The notes under the pieces are model-generated. The model did not search any database. It was not told the origin of the DNA and saw only the letters and a program-made list of their open reading frames with translations. Shown here one piece after another: positions 26,899 to 36,475 of a stretch of 64,000 bases of DNA; within the stretch, counting starts at the first letter, position 1; each line of letters begins with the position of its first letter. Source of the stretch: an uncultured Mycoplasmatota bacterium (GTDB taxonomy: Bacteria; Bacillota_I; Bacilli_A; RF39; UBA660); contig URLC01000004.1 in the NCBI GenBank assembly GCA_900548695.1, forward strand, positions 124,001 to 188,000. Direction: 5' to 3'. A program made the translations under genes and the position numbers.

Positions 26899-26917
26899 AA
26901 TCGATATGTAAGTAAAA
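26899..26917. repeat. 19-bp direct repeat, copy 2
   Basis: AATCGATATGTAAGTAAAA, 18 of 19 bases equal to 18310-18328. Confidence 0.4.
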
Positions 26918-27071
26918 AGTGAGAATATAAAAAGATTCATTATATAGTAATGATTTTTTTTATGATAAATAAGTATATAATATAATTTTAATACTATTAA
27001 AAATGACCATGTCAAAGACTTTTGACAGACAAAAAAATCTTTTTTTTATAAAATGATAACGGAGGTGCAAA

Positions 27072-27653
27072 ATGAATATAGGAACACGAATAAAAAAAAT
27101 TAGAGAGAGTCAAAATGTTTCACAAGATGAACTTGCTTTGAAGGTGTTTGTTTCAAGACAAACTGTTTCTAATTGGGAAACTAATAAAAGTTATCCTGAT
27201 ATAAAAAGTTTAACAATGTTAAGTAATATATTTAATGTATCTCTCGATGATTTTATAAGAGGAGATTTGGAGGAGATGAGAAAAATAATTGACAAAGAGA
27301 AAGTGAAAGAGTTTAGTGTAATGAGTTACATTTTTCTTGCCGAAATGTTAATTGTAGCAATTGGTGCTTATCCATTATTTAGTATGGATGGTTATATTGG
27401 AGTAATTATTTGGATACTATTTTTTGCTATAACTTTTGGAACAGCTACAATTATAGAAAAGTTAAAAAAAGATAATGACATTCAGACCTATAAGGAAATT
27501 ATTTCATTTGTTGATGGGAAACAATTAACGTATGAAGAAACACAGCAAGAATTAGGGAAAAGAATTTATCAAAAAATTTTATTTGCACTTTTATTTGGTG
27601 TAATAGCACTTACTATAAATTTTATTGTAATTTTTATAATTAAAAACTTTTAA
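27072..27653 (+). CDS. XRE-family regulator with membrane domain
   Basis: The 193-residue protein has an N-terminal helix-turn-helix domain (VSQDELALKVFVSRQTVSNW), a linker and about three membrane helices in the C-terminal half. GGAGGTG precedes the ATG. It overlaps the stop/start region of the next small membrane protein. The two probably form an operon with the GntR regulator and ABC genes downstream, and may control that exporter. Confidence 0.85.
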   Translation: MNIGTRIKKIRESQNVSQDELALKVFVSRQTVSNWETNKSYPDIKSLTMLSNIFNVSLDDFIRGDLEEMRKIIDKEKVKEFSVMSYIFLAEMLIVAIGAYPLFSMDGYIGVIIWILFFAITFGTATIIEKLKKDNDIQTYKEIISFVDGKQLTYEETQQELGKRIYQKILFALLFGVIALTINFIVIFIIKNF

Positions 27654-27670
27654 TGAATGGAGGAGATTAT

Positions 27671-27892
27671 ATGGAGTTTTGGATTATTATGATTGTTTTT
27701 ATTTGTATTGGTGGGAGTTGTTCATTAGCCGGTACTTGGTGGAGTAAAAAAAGAAAAATAATAAATAATAATAAAACGCTCGAAAGGATTATCATTATAA
27801 TGATAGTCTTTTTTATTATATTGACAAATGTTATACAGTGTTATATAATCAATATAACAGTTAAGGAGGAAAATTATGAAAATCATTATTAG
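27671..27892 (+). CDS. Small membrane protein
   Basis: The 73-residue protein has two membrane helices (about 3-22 and 40-60) joined by a basic loop (WWSKKRK). ATG 27671 follows GGAGGAG by 5 bp and is preferred over the ATG at 27653, which overlaps the previous stop. Its 3' end overlaps the GntR gene by 17 bp. Role unknown, probably accessory to the ABC exporter. Confidence 0.65.
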   Translation: MEFWIIMIVFICIGGSCSLAGTWWSKKRKIINNNKTLERIIIIMIVFFIILTNVIQCYIINITVKEENYENHY

Positions 27893-28256
27893 CAATAGTA
27901 GTTCAGTACCAATTTATGAACAAATAAAAAATGCAATTATTAATCAAATAATGAATGATGAATTATCTACTGATGAAGCTTTACCATCTATTCGATCCTT
28001 AGCTCAGGACATAAAAATAAGTATTATGACTATTAAGAAAGCTTATGATGAATTAGAACAAGAAGGCTATATCGTTTCAATTCAAGGAAAAGGTACTTTT
28101 GTTGCTCCTAAAAATAAAGAACTGGCACAGGAACAAGCACAAAAAGAAATAGAAAGTCATTTTATTAAAGCAATTGATATTGCAGAAAGATATAATATTC
28201 ACAAAGAAAATTTAGTTGAATTGATAGATATGTTATATGGGAGTGATGATAAATGA
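27876..28256 (+). CDS. GntR-family regulator, YtrA-type
   Basis: The 126-residue protein has a winged-helix domain (VPIYEQIKNAIINQIMND, then LPSIRSLAQDIKISIMTIKK and GKGTFVAP) and a short C-terminal helical segment, the compact layout of the YtrA subfamily. Such regulators repress their own operon of ABC exporter genes and respond to cell-wall stress. It overlaps the ATPase gene by 4 bp, which fits this role. Confidence 0.9.
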   Translation: MKIIISNSSSVPIYEQIKNAIINQIMNDELSTDEALPSIRSLAQDIKISIMTIKKAYDELEQEGYIVSIQGKGTFVAPKNKELAQEQAQKEIESHFIKAIDIAERYNIHKENLVELIDMLYGSDDK

Positions 28257-29113
28257 AAAATGCTATCGAAATTAGAAATTTAGTTAAGAGTTACAGTGAT
28301 AAATTTACTTTAGGAGAGATTAATTTAAATATTCCAAGTGGGATAATTATAGGTCTTATTGGAGAAAATGGAGCAGGTAAAACAACACTTATTAAATCTA
28401 TATTAAATATTATTAGTTTGAATAAAGGAAACATAAAAATATTTGGAAAAGATATTAAAATAAATGAAAGTGAAATTAAAGAAAATATTGGCGTTGTACT
28501 AGATAATATGTTTTTCCCAGAATTATTAATGCCTAAAGATATAAATTCTATTATGAAAGATGTTTATAAGAATTGGGATGAGCAATTATTTAATAAATAT
28601 TTAAGTGAATTTAAACTTAAAAATAATCAATCAATTAAATCGATGTCAAAGGGAATGAGAAAGAAGCTAGAGATTGCAACAGCGTTATCTCATCATCCAA
28701 AATTATTAATTTTAGATGAACCCACAAGTGGCCTTGATCCAGTAGTTAGAAATGAAGTGTTAGATATATTTTTAGATTTTATTCAAGATGAAGAGCATAC
28801 AATTTTACTATCTACTCATATTACAAGTGACCTAGAACACATTGCCGATAAAATAATATTTATTAATCAAGGAAAGGTTGTTTTAGATCAATGTAGAGAT
28901 GATTTGTTAGATAATTATGGAATATTGAAATGTGATGTTGATAAGTTTGATACTATATCAAAAGATGACATTATTGCTTACAAGAAAAATAAATATGATT
29001 ACGAAATACTAATTAATGATATTAAAAAAATAAAGAAAAAATATAAAGATTTTATTGTTGATAAAATAACCTTAGAAGAACTTATGGTATTAACGATTAA
29101 GGGGGAAAAATAA
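28253..29113 (+). CDS. ABC transporter ATP-binding protein (YtrB-like)
   Basis: The 286-residue ATPase has Walker A GENGAGKTT, signature MSKGMRKK and Walker B LLILDEPTSGLDP, with STHIT as the switch His. The degenerate signature (SKGM in place of SGGQ) is usual in YtrB/drug-export-type ATPases. It overlaps its neighbours on both sides and is paired with the permease downstream. Likely role: export or immunity linked to envelope-active compounds. Confidence 0.92.
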   Translation: MKNAIEIRNLVKSYSDKFTLGEINLNIPSGIIIGLIGENGAGKTTLIKSILNIISLNKGNIKIFGKDIKINESEIKENIGVVLDNMFFPELLMPKDINSIMKDVYKNWDEQLFNKYLSEFKLKNNQSIKSMSKGMRKKLEIATALSHHPKLLILDEPTSGLDPVVRNEVLDIFLDFIQDEEHTILLSTHITSDLEHIADKIIFINQGKVVLDQCRDDLLDNYGILKCDVDKFDTISKDDIIAYKKNKYDYEILINDIKKIKKKYKDFIVDKITLEELMVLTIKGEK

Positions 29114-29742
29114 TGTTAGGTTTAATAAAAAAAGATTTATTGATAATAAAAAATAATATTAAATTTGCCATTATATTTGTTGTTGTATTTGCATTTTTTT
29201 CAGAACAAAATAGTGAAATATTATATTTTGTACCGATATTTTTGAGTACAATGCTATTTATAAGTACATTTAGTTATGATGATTATAATAAATGGGATGC
29301 TTATGCTTGTACTTTACCTCAAGGAAAGAGAAATATTGTTAAATCTAAATATTTAGCAAGTTTATTATTAACTTTAATGGCTGTTTTTATTACTTTAATT
29401 TTAGGTTTTATTATTGGGAGCATCAACAAAAACTTGGATGCAAAAAAAATGTTAGAAATTATAAGTGGAGTTGTGGTAGCTATAGTATTATTGCAATCTA
29501 TAATGTTCCCTTTAATGTACAAATTTGGAGTTGAAAAAGGTAGAATTGGAATATTTTTGGGAGTATTTGGTATGAGTGGTTTAATAGGATTTTTATTTAA
29601 ATATCTTAATATAAAAATTCCTAATAATATTATTCAAACATTTAATGATTATTGGTTCATAATATTACCAGTTATTATAATTTTGATGATATTAGTTTCG
29701 TATAATATATCTAAGAAAATATATTTAAAAAAAGAATTCTAA
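29113..29742 (+). CDS. ABC-2 family permease
   Basis: The 209-residue protein has six predicted membrane helices and the N-terminal pattern MLGLIKKDLLIIKNN seen in ABC-2 type permeases of the YtrC/BcrB kind. The cytoplasmic loop AYACTLPQGKRNIVKSKYLA is typical. It starts within the stop codon of the ATPase gene and is the last gene before a strong terminator. Confidence 0.87.
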   Translation: MLGLIKKDLLIIKNNIKFAIIFVVVFAFFSEQNSEILYFVPIFLSTMLFISTFSYDDYNKWDAYACTLPQGKRNIVKSKYLASLLLTLMAVFITLILGFIIGSINKNLDAKKMLEIISGVVVAIVLLQSIMFPLMYKFGVEKGRIGIFLGVFGMSGLIGFLFKYLNIKIPNNIIQTFNDYWFIILPVIIILMILVSYNISKKIYLKKEF

Positions 29743-29777
29743 AAAAACAAGCTAAATAAAGTTTTAGCTTGTTTTTT
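29742..29777 (+). terminator. Terminator of the YtrA-type operon
   Basis: A run of A plus CAAGCTA (29742-29754) pairs with TAGCTTG plus a run of T (29765-29777). Confidence 0.9.
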
Positions 29778-29841
29778 GTTTGTAATAATATAAATAAATG
29801 GTGTCATATTGATATAACTAAATATACAATATAAAATTTAC

Positions 29842-29855
29842 TTACAAAAATGTAA
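29842..29855. promoter_or_regulatory. Candidate BceR-type operator, module 2
   Basis: TTACA-AAAA-TGTAA fits the TNACA-N4-TGTAA box described for BceR-like regulators. It lies 23 bp upstream of TATAAT (29879-29884) and directly upstream of the -35 position of the bceA-like gene. Confidence 0.65.
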
Positions 29856-29904
29856 TTTTATATTTTGATTAGTGCTGATATAATTTTATTGAAAGGAGAA
29901 AAAT

Positions 29905-30669
29905 ATGGAAGTTTTAAAATTAGAAAATGTAAAAAAATATTATGGTGTAAAAACTAATATTACGAAAGCCGTAGATGGAATAAGCTTTAAAGTAGATGAA
30001 GGAGAGTTTGTCGCCATAATGGGTGCATCGGGAAGTGGGAAAACAACACTATTAAATTGTATTTCTACAATAGATAGTGTTACTTCAGGTCACATTATAG
30101 TTGGGAATAAAGATATCACTGAAATTAAAGAAGATGATATGGCCGATTTTAGAAAAGAAAATTTAGGTTTTATTTTTCAAGACTTTAATCTATTGGATAC
30201 TTTAACTATTGAAGAAAATATAGCTTTATCATTAATAATAAATAAAGAAAATGTAAATAAAGTAGATGATAAAGTAATTGACATAGCTACTAAGTTAGGA
30301 ATTTTTGAAGTTTTAAAAAAATTTCCTTATGAAGTATCGGGAGGTCAAAAGCAAAGATGCGCTTGTGCTAGAGCCTTAATTAATCATCCTAAATTAATAC
30401 TTGCTGATGAGCCAACTGGTGCACTAGATTCCAAATCATCACGCATGCTATTAGAAACAATGAAAGATATGAATGAAAAATTAAAAGCAACAATATTAAT
30501 GGTAACCCATGATTCATTTAGTGCAAGTTTTTGTAAAAGAGTGCTATTCTTAAAAGATGGAAAAATATTTAATGAAATAATTCGAGGAAATAAGACAAGA
30601 AAAGAATTTTTTGATGAAATCTTAGATGTTTTAACTCTTCTTGGAGGAGATCTAGGAAATGTTAAGTAA
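29905..30669 (+). CDS. Bce-type ABC ATPase
   Basis: The 254-residue ATPase has Walker A GASGSGKTT, FQDFNLLDTLT in the Q-loop, signature VSGGQKQR and Walker B LILADEPTGALDSKSS, all typical of BceA. The C-terminal extension (TRKEFFDEILDVLTLLGGD) is also characteristic. It would power a peptide-antibiotic detoxification pump together with the two permeases that follow. It overlaps the first permease gene by 11 bp. Confidence 0.95.
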   Translation: MEVLKLENVKKYYGVKTNITKAVDGISFKVDEGEFVAIMGASGSGKTTLLNCISTIDSVTSGHIIVGNKDITEIKEDDMADFRKENLGFIFQDFNLLDTLTIEENIALSLIINKENVNKVDDKVIDIATKLGIFEVLKKFPYEVSGGQKQRCACARALINHPKLILADEPTGALDSKSSRMLLETMKDMNEKLKATILMVTHDSFSASFCKRVLFLKDGKIFNEIIRGNKTRKEFFDEILDVLTLLGGDLGNVK

Positions 30670-32629
30670 ACTAGCATTTCGTAATGTCAAACGAAGCATT
30701 AAAGATTATGTTATATATTTAATTACAATAACACTAGCTTTTTCACTTATATTTGCATTTAATTTACTAGGAACATCTAAAGAAGTTTTAAATTTGAGTA
30801 GTACAATGAACAATTTTACACTTGTTATGTATGTGGTTAATATTTTTGTTGTACTATCAGTCTGTTTTTTAATAAATTATACTACTAAGTTTATGTTCGA
30901 AAAGCGAAGTAAAGAATTTGGTACATATATGTTGCTTGGTATTAAAAAAAAGAAAATATCAAAAATATTCTTATTAGAAAATATAATTCTTGGATTCTTA
31001 TCAATATTAATTTCAATTCCAGTTGGATACATTTTTAGTATATTTATGTCATTTATAGTAACTAGAATGTTCGATCTAAATAATATCGTAACAATTGATT
31101 TAAACCTTAATTCAATTTTACTTTTATTAATATATTTTATGTTTATTTATTCTTTCATTTTGCTATTAGCTAGACATAGAATTAAAAAAATAAAAATTCA
31201 TGATTTGTTATATTTAGAAAAACAAAATGAGGAAAAAAGTTTTAAAAAAAGTAAACTTAGAAATATTACATTTATTATAGCTCTTATGATTGGAATCATT
31301 GCTATGTTTTTATTTAGTAAACAGTTTAAAGTATTTGAAGAACCATCTTTTGGAGTAATAATTATATGTATATTTCTTATCATTATAAGTATTTATGGTA
31401 TAACTATCACTTTATCTGATTTTATATTGAAACTGATTTTAAAATCAAAGAAAATAAAATATAGCAAAGATAATTTATTTATTGCTAGAACTTTTTCATC
31501 AAAAGTGAAAACAATGAGTTTTACATTAGGAACTTTAACTGCTCTTATAACCTTTTCTTTAATAGCTTTAAATCTATCGAGTTTATTCAAAGCCATGTTC
31601 GACTATCAACTAGAATTAACCGCACCCTATGATATTAGTATTAATGAAATAGAAGAAAATGAAATTTCTAAGTACCATGAGTTTGTGGATCAGCATTATA
31701 CAATAGAAGAACAATTTATCTACAGTGGATTTATAGATGAAACAAGAAATATCAGCGATGCTTTAGGAGAATATGGTGGTTGGAGAGATTATGATCAAGT
31801 TATTAAATTAAGTGATTATAATAAATTACTAGAGTTAAAAGGTGACAAACCAGTTACGCTATCTAATAACGAATATATTGTTAACGTTTCAAAAGAACTA
31901 GGTGAGCTATTAAAAGAAAATACCTCTATTAGAACGATTCATTTATCAAATGGAAAAGAACTAAAACAAAAAGAAGTAGTCACGACAGGATATTCTTATG
32001 CTTGGGGAGTAGGATATGGTTTTATAATAGTAGTCCCCGATGCGGCTGTTAATGGTTTAAAACCTGGTGCTACGAATATGATTATCAACACTAAGGAGAA
32101 AACTACTGAAAAATTCGCAAAAGAACTTGAAAAACTTCTTGCTCCAGAAATGTGTGAAGAAACAGAAGACGGGCATACAGTTTGTTATGCAATTGGAACT
32201 ATACACGTAAGAGGTTTAGTAGAAGCAGAAAATAATAGTTTTATTACAATTATTTCCTTTGTTTGCTTTTATATTGCATTTATTTTTATTGCAACAGTTG
32301 GAACAATTCTCGCAATTCAATCATTAAGTGATAGTGCCAAATATAAATATCGTTACAAGGTACTAAGCAGACTAGGCATTAAAAACGAAAAGCTTCATCA
32401 AACTATAAAAAAGCAATTATTATTATTCTTTGCTTTTCCTATAATTTATCCATTGATAATTAGCTATACTACCATCACTTCGTTAAATAACTTATTTTCT
32501 ATAGCATTAAGTTCAAATAAAGCGTATCTCATTTATTATTTTGTTAATATATTCGCATTCTTATTAATTTACGCAATATACTTTTTAGCAACTTATTTCG
32601 GCTTTAAAAGAAATATTGACAATATCTAA
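30659..32629 (+). CDS. Bce-type permease 1
   Basis: The 656-residue protein has the ten-helix FtsX layout of BceB: KLAFRNVKRSIKDYVIYL at the N-terminus, FEKRSKEFGTYMLLGIKKK after helix 2, a large extracytoplasmic domain between helices 7 and 8 (about residues 315-520), and LSDSAKYKYRYKVLSRLGI near the end. BceB proteins form the sensory and transport part of peptide-antibiotic resistance modules. A close paralogue follows 14 bp downstream. Confidence 0.94.
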   Translation: MLSKLAFRNVKRSIKDYVIYLITITLAFSLIFAFNLLGTSKEVLNLSSTMNNFTLVMYVVNIFVVLSVCFLINYTTKFMFEKRSKEFGTYMLLGIKKKKISKIFLLENIILGFLSILISIPVGYIFSIFMSFIVTRMFDLNNIVTIDLNLNSILLLLIYFMFIYSFILLLARHRIKKIKIHDLLYLEKQNEEKSFKKSKLRNITFIIALMIGIIAMFLFSKQFKVFEEPSFGVIIICIFLIIISIYGITITLSDFILKLILKSKKIKYSKDNLFIARTFSSKVKTMSFTLGTLTALITFSLIALNLSSLFKAMFDYQLELTAPYDISINEIEENEISKYHEFVDQHYTIEEQFIYSGFIDETRNISDALGEYGGWRDYDQVIKLSDYNKLLELKGDKPVTLSNNEYIVNVSKELGELLKENTSIRTIHLSNGKELKQKEVVTTGYSYAWGVGYGFIIVVPDAAVNGLKPGATNMIINTKEKTTEKFAKELEKLLAPEMCEETEDGHTVCYAIGTIHVRGLVEAENNSFITIISFVCFYIAFIFIATVGTILAIQSLSDSAKYKYRYKVLSRLGIKNEKLHQTIKKQLLLFFAFPIIYPLIISYTTITSLNNLFSIALSSNKAYLIYYFVNIFAFLLIYAIYFLATYFGFKRNIDNI

Positions 32630-32643
32630 GAGGTGAGTAGACT

Positions 32644-34617
32644 ATGTTAAATAAACTTGCATTTCGTAACGTGAAAAGAAGTATAAAAGATTATATTATT
32701 TACTTAATTACGATAACAATTTCTTTTTCTTTAATATTCGCCTTAAATTTAGTGTCATCTTCAGATGCTGTAGTTAACATTTCTGAAAACATGGACTCTT
32801 TTAAAAATATAATAATATTTGTAAACTTTATTGTAATATTTGTAATTTGTTTTTTAATAAATTATACCACCAAATTTATGTTTGAAAAAAGAAGTAAGGA
32901 ATTTGGTACTTATTTATTACTAGGAATTAGAAAAAATAACATATTAAAAATGTTTTTATTAGAAAATATTATTATTGGAGTATTAGCACTTGTTTTTTCT
33001 ATACCAATGGGCTTTATATTTAGTCAGTTTATATCCTTATTTATAGTTAAAGTATTAGAATTACCAGAAGCAATATTTATTAATTTTAACTTGATATCTT
33101 TTCTATTATTATTGATTTACTTTTTAGTAATTTATATTTTAGTATTATTGTTTGCTTATCGCCGAATAAAAAAAATAAGTATATATAATTTACTTTATTT
33201 AGAGAAACAAAACGAACAAAAAATGATTAGATCTAAGACTAATCGAAATATTATATTTGTTATTAGTACGATAATTGGACTTTGTGCATATATATTATTA
33301 AATATAAAAATAAGTTCTAAAATATTGCAAGATAGTTCTGTTTTGACATATCTAATAATAGGAATATCCTTATTTATTATAAGTATTTACGGTATTATGT
33401 TTAGTTTGTCGGATTTTCTTTTAGGAATAATATTAAAAGTAAAAAAAGTAAAATATGTAAAAGACAATTTATTTATAGCAAGAACATTTTCATCAAAAGC
33501 AAAAACTATGGGAATGACATTAGGTACTCTTGGTGTAATGATAATGTTTACTTTCCTTTTTTTAAATTTTTCAAGTTTAAATAAAGGACTCTACGATTCT
33601 ATAATTGAAACAACTTCACCATTTGATATTTCTGTGTTTTTTGAAAATAAGGATACAATACAGAAAACATATAATATAGTAAAAAAAGATTATACTATTA
33701 CAGATAGCATTATATATGATATATATTTAGATCCAAATAGTAACATCGAAAAATTACTTCCTTCATATTCATACAAAAAAGATCCAAAAGATTTTATTAT
33801 GAAAATAAGCGATTATAATAAAATGTTGACTATGAAAGGTAAAAATAAAATATTGTTAAATAACGATGAATATTTATTGGTCGTGGAACAAGCCAGTAAA
33901 TCTTTTCTCCAGGATAATTCAATAAAAACAATAACTTTATCTAATGATATATCACTTAAGCAAAAAAATATAACGACAGAACTATTTTTTTACGGACTAT
34001 CTAATGCAAGTTATGTAGTAGTGGTTCCAGATAGTGCAGTTAATAACTTAAGTACTTATGAAACTTTTATGTCTATCGATACCAAAGAGGAAACAACAAA
34101 AAAATACGAAGAGAAATTGAATAATAAGCTTCACAAAGATTTATGTAAAACAGAAGAAAATGGTAGGGAGGAGTGCCATTATTATCGCACTACCATAAAA
34201 GGAGCAGTCATCGAATCGTCCAATCTTATGACTGCTATAGTGACAGCAATTTGTATTTATATGGCATTTATCTTTGTTGCTATTGTTGGAACAATTATTG
34301 CAATTCAATCATTGAGCGATAGTGCAAAATATAAATATCGCTATAAAATATTAAATAGGCTAGGTATAAAAAATGAGAAATTACATAAAACAATCAAAAA
34401 ACAACTCTTAATACTATTTGGTGTGCCAGTTATTTACCCATTGATTATCAGTTTTATAATTATCAATTTACTAAATCGTATTTATGCACCATTATTGCCA
34501 TCTTCTACGTCATATTTATTATATTTTATTACAAGCTTTTTGATATTTTTAATAATATATACGATTTATTTTTTGGCAACGTATTTCGGCTTTAAAAGAA
34601 ATATTGATAAAAGTTAG
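32644..34617 (+). CDS. Bce-type permease 2 (tandem paralogue)
   Basis: The 657-residue protein mirrors permease 1. The ends are nearly the same (KLAFRNVKRSIKDYIIYL; LSDSAKYKYRYKILNRLGI; YFGFKRNIDKS), while the extracytoplasmic domain has diverged (for example DISVFFENKDTIQ against DISINEIEENEISK). This pattern points to tandem duplication with change in the ligand-facing part. AGAGGTGAG precedes the ATG. The two may form a heteromeric pump with the single ATPase, or handle different peptides. Confidence 0.94.
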   Translation: MLNKLAFRNVKRSIKDYIIYLITITISFSLIFALNLVSSSDAVVNISENMDSFKNIIIFVNFIVIFVICFLINYTTKFMFEKRSKEFGTYLLLGIRKNNILKMFLLENIIIGVLALVFSIPMGFIFSQFISLFIVKVLELPEAIFINFNLISFLLLLIYFLVIYILVLLFAYRRIKKISIYNLLYLEKQNEQKMIRSKTNRNIIFVISTIIGLCAYILLNIKISSKILQDSSVLTYLIIGISLFIISIYGIMFSLSDFLLGIILKVKKVKYVKDNLFIARTFSSKAKTMGMTLGTLGVMIMFTFLFLNFSSLNKGLYDSIIETTSPFDISVFFENKDTIQKTYNIVKKDYTITDSIIYDIYLDPNSNIEKLLPSYSYKKDPKDFIMKISDYNKMLTMKGKNKILLNNDEYLLVVEQASKSFLQDNSIKTITLSNDISLKQKNITTELFFYGLSNASYVVVVPDSAVNNLSTYETFMSIDTKEETTKKYEEKLNNKLHKDLCKTEENGREECHYYRTTIKGAVIESSNLMTAIVTAICIYMAFIFVAIVGTIIAIQSLSDSAKYKYRYKILNRLGIKNEKLHKTIKKQLLILFGVPVIYPLIISFIIINLLNRIYAPLLPSSTSYLLYFITSFLIFLIIYTIYFLATYFGFKRNIDKS

Positions 34618-34642
34618 ATTATTTTAAGTAATCTAACTTTTT
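34609..34642 (+). terminator. Terminator after permease 2
   Basis: AAAAGTTAGATTA (34609-34621) pairs with TAATCTAACTTTT (34629-34641). The stop codon lies in the stem. Confidence 0.85.
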
Positions 34643-34678
34643 ATAGTATAATATATAAGGAACAGTGTGGTGAAAACT

Positions 34679-35338
34679 ATGAATATTACAATAGTAGAAG
34701 ATGATCCAATTATTAGAGAAAAATTATCATCTCTCTTAAAAGACAATGGTTATGAAACTACTTTAGTCAGTGACTTTCAAAATGTCACTAATAAGCTTTT
34801 AGAAATAAATACTGATTTGATTTTGTTGGATATAAACTTACCTTATGAAGATGGATTTAATATTTGTAAGAAGATAAAAGAAAAATTACAGGTGCCAATT
34901 ATTTTTGTTACTAGTCGTGATACAACTGAAGATGAAATTAAAAGTATACAAGTAGGTGGTGTTGATTTTATAACAAAGCCATACAATATAATTATACTAT
35001 TAGAAAAAATTAAAAGGGCATTGAAATTAAATAATCCAATTAATTTTAAAGAATTAACCAAAAATGGATACACTTTAGATTTGCATTTATCATTACTAAA
35101 ATATAATGGTAAAGAAACAGAACTTACTAGAAATGAATTTCGTATTTTATATTATTTTTTTACTAATTCAAATCGAATAATAACAAAAGATGAATTATTA
35201 GAAAAATTATGGAATGATAAATATTATTTAGATGATAATATATTGTCTGTAAATATTAATAGATTAAGAAAAAAAGCAAAAGAACTAGGAATAGTAGACT
35301 TTTTAAAAAATGTGAGAGGACAAGGGTACAGGTTATGA
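34679..35338 (+). CDS. BceR-like response regulator (OmpR family)
   Basis: The 219-residue protein has the receiver motifs IVEDDP, LILLDINLPYEDG, FVTSRDT and ITKPYN, then a winged-helix domain (LTRNEFRILYYFFTN, VRGQGYRL). ATG 34679 is preferred over the GTG at 34667. It overlaps the kinase gene by 4 bp. With the adjacent loop-less kinase and pump it completes a Bce module; the likely target is the operator at 29842. Confidence 0.94.
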   Translation: MNITIVEDDPIIREKLSSLLKDNGYETTLVSDFQNVTNKLLEINTDLILLDINLPYEDGFNICKKIKEKLQVPIIFVTSRDTTEDEIKSIQVGGVDFITKPYNIIILLEKIKRALKLNNPINFKELTKNGYTLDLHLSLLKYNGKETELTRNEFRILYYFFTNSNRIITKDELLEKLWNDKYYLDDNILSVNINRLRKKAKELGIVDFLKNVRGQGYRL

Positions 35339-36339
35339 AGTTTATGGTTTATTTAGAGAATAAAATTTTTTATATCTTGTTTCAATTAACAATGCTAATC
35401 ATAATTTCCTTTTTTATGATAGCTGCTAGTATTCCCATTTTTCATGTTCTTTTAATAATAATTATTAGCCTAATATCCTTAATATTTTATTTAATTATAG
35501 ACTATTTAATATTAAAGAAAAAATATCATCAGATAGTTGATTTAGTAGATGGTCTAGATGAAAAGTATCTTATTTCTGAAATTATTCCCAAAAGTCTAAA
35601 TTTAGAAAATAAAGCATATATTTATGCTTTGAAAAAAGCGTGCAAATCGATGACTGATAAAGTTTCTGATTTAGAAAAAGAAAATTTGGATTATCGAGAG
35701 TATATTGAGAGTTTTGTTCATGAAATAAAAACACCTATATCAGCTTTATCATTAATTATTAATGAAAATAAAGATTTAGTATCAAAAAAGGAGTTAGATA
35801 AAATAGATTTATATATTGATCAAATGTTATATTATGCTAGAAGTGAAAATCCAGAAAAGGATTATTTTGTAAAAAAAATAAAATTATCTGAAATTATACA
35901 TAGAGTAGTTATAAGATATAAGCAGTATTTGTTAGATAAAAAAATCACATTAAATGTTGATAATTTAGATTATGATGTCTTTGCAGATGAAAAGTGGACA
36001 GTATTTATAATAAGTCAAATTCTCCAAAATTCCATTAAGTACGCAGATAAAAAGAAAAAATATATCGATATCAAAGCTATAGAAGAACAAAATAACATAA
36101 CATTATTTATTTTTGATAATGGTTGTGGGATTAAAGAAAGTGACTTACCTAGAGTATTTGAAAAAGGCTTTACTGGCTCAAATAGAAAGAAAAGCAATGC
36201 AACAGGAATTGGGTTATATTTATCTAAAAAGATAGCAAAAAGTCTAGGATTAGAGCTACAAATAGAATCTAAGGAAAATAATTATACCAAAGTATATATA
36301 GTTTTTCCTAAAAGTAATATTCATAACCTAATCGATTAG
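35335..36339 (+). CDS. BceS-like intramembrane-sensing histidine kinase
   Basis: The 334-residue kinase has two membrane helices (about 10-31 and 35-57) with almost no external loop, the hallmark of BceS-type kinases that sense flux through their partner pump rather than binding the drug. The His box is SFVHEIKTPISA. ATPase motifs are ILQNSIKY, DNGCGI and GIGLYLSKK. The start codon overlaps the stop of the regulator gene. Confidence 0.94.
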   Translation: MKFMVYLENKIFYILFQLTMLIIISFFMIAASIPIFHVLLIIIISLISLIFYLIIDYLILKKKYHQIVDLVDGLDEKYLISEIIPKSLNLENKAYIYALKKACKSMTDKVSDLEKENLDYREYIESFVHEIKTPISALSLIINENKDLVSKKELDKIDLYIDQMLYYARSENPEKDYFVKKIKLSEIIHRVVIRYKQYLLDKKITLNVDNLDYDVFADEKWTVFIISQILQNSIKYADKKKKYIDIKAIEEQNNITLFIFDNGCGIKESDLPRVFEKGFTGSNRKKSNATGIGLYLSKKIAKSLGLELQIESKENNYTKVYIVFPKSNIHNLID

Positions 36340-36475
36340 TAAATTTAAGCCATAAATTGAAAGCGATATAAAAATAAATGAACATGAAAACAAGCTATCT
36401 AGTTATATAAATAAGATTTAAAAATAATAATAATTGTGTTACGCTATAAGTATATAATTTTAAAGGAGAAAAAAC

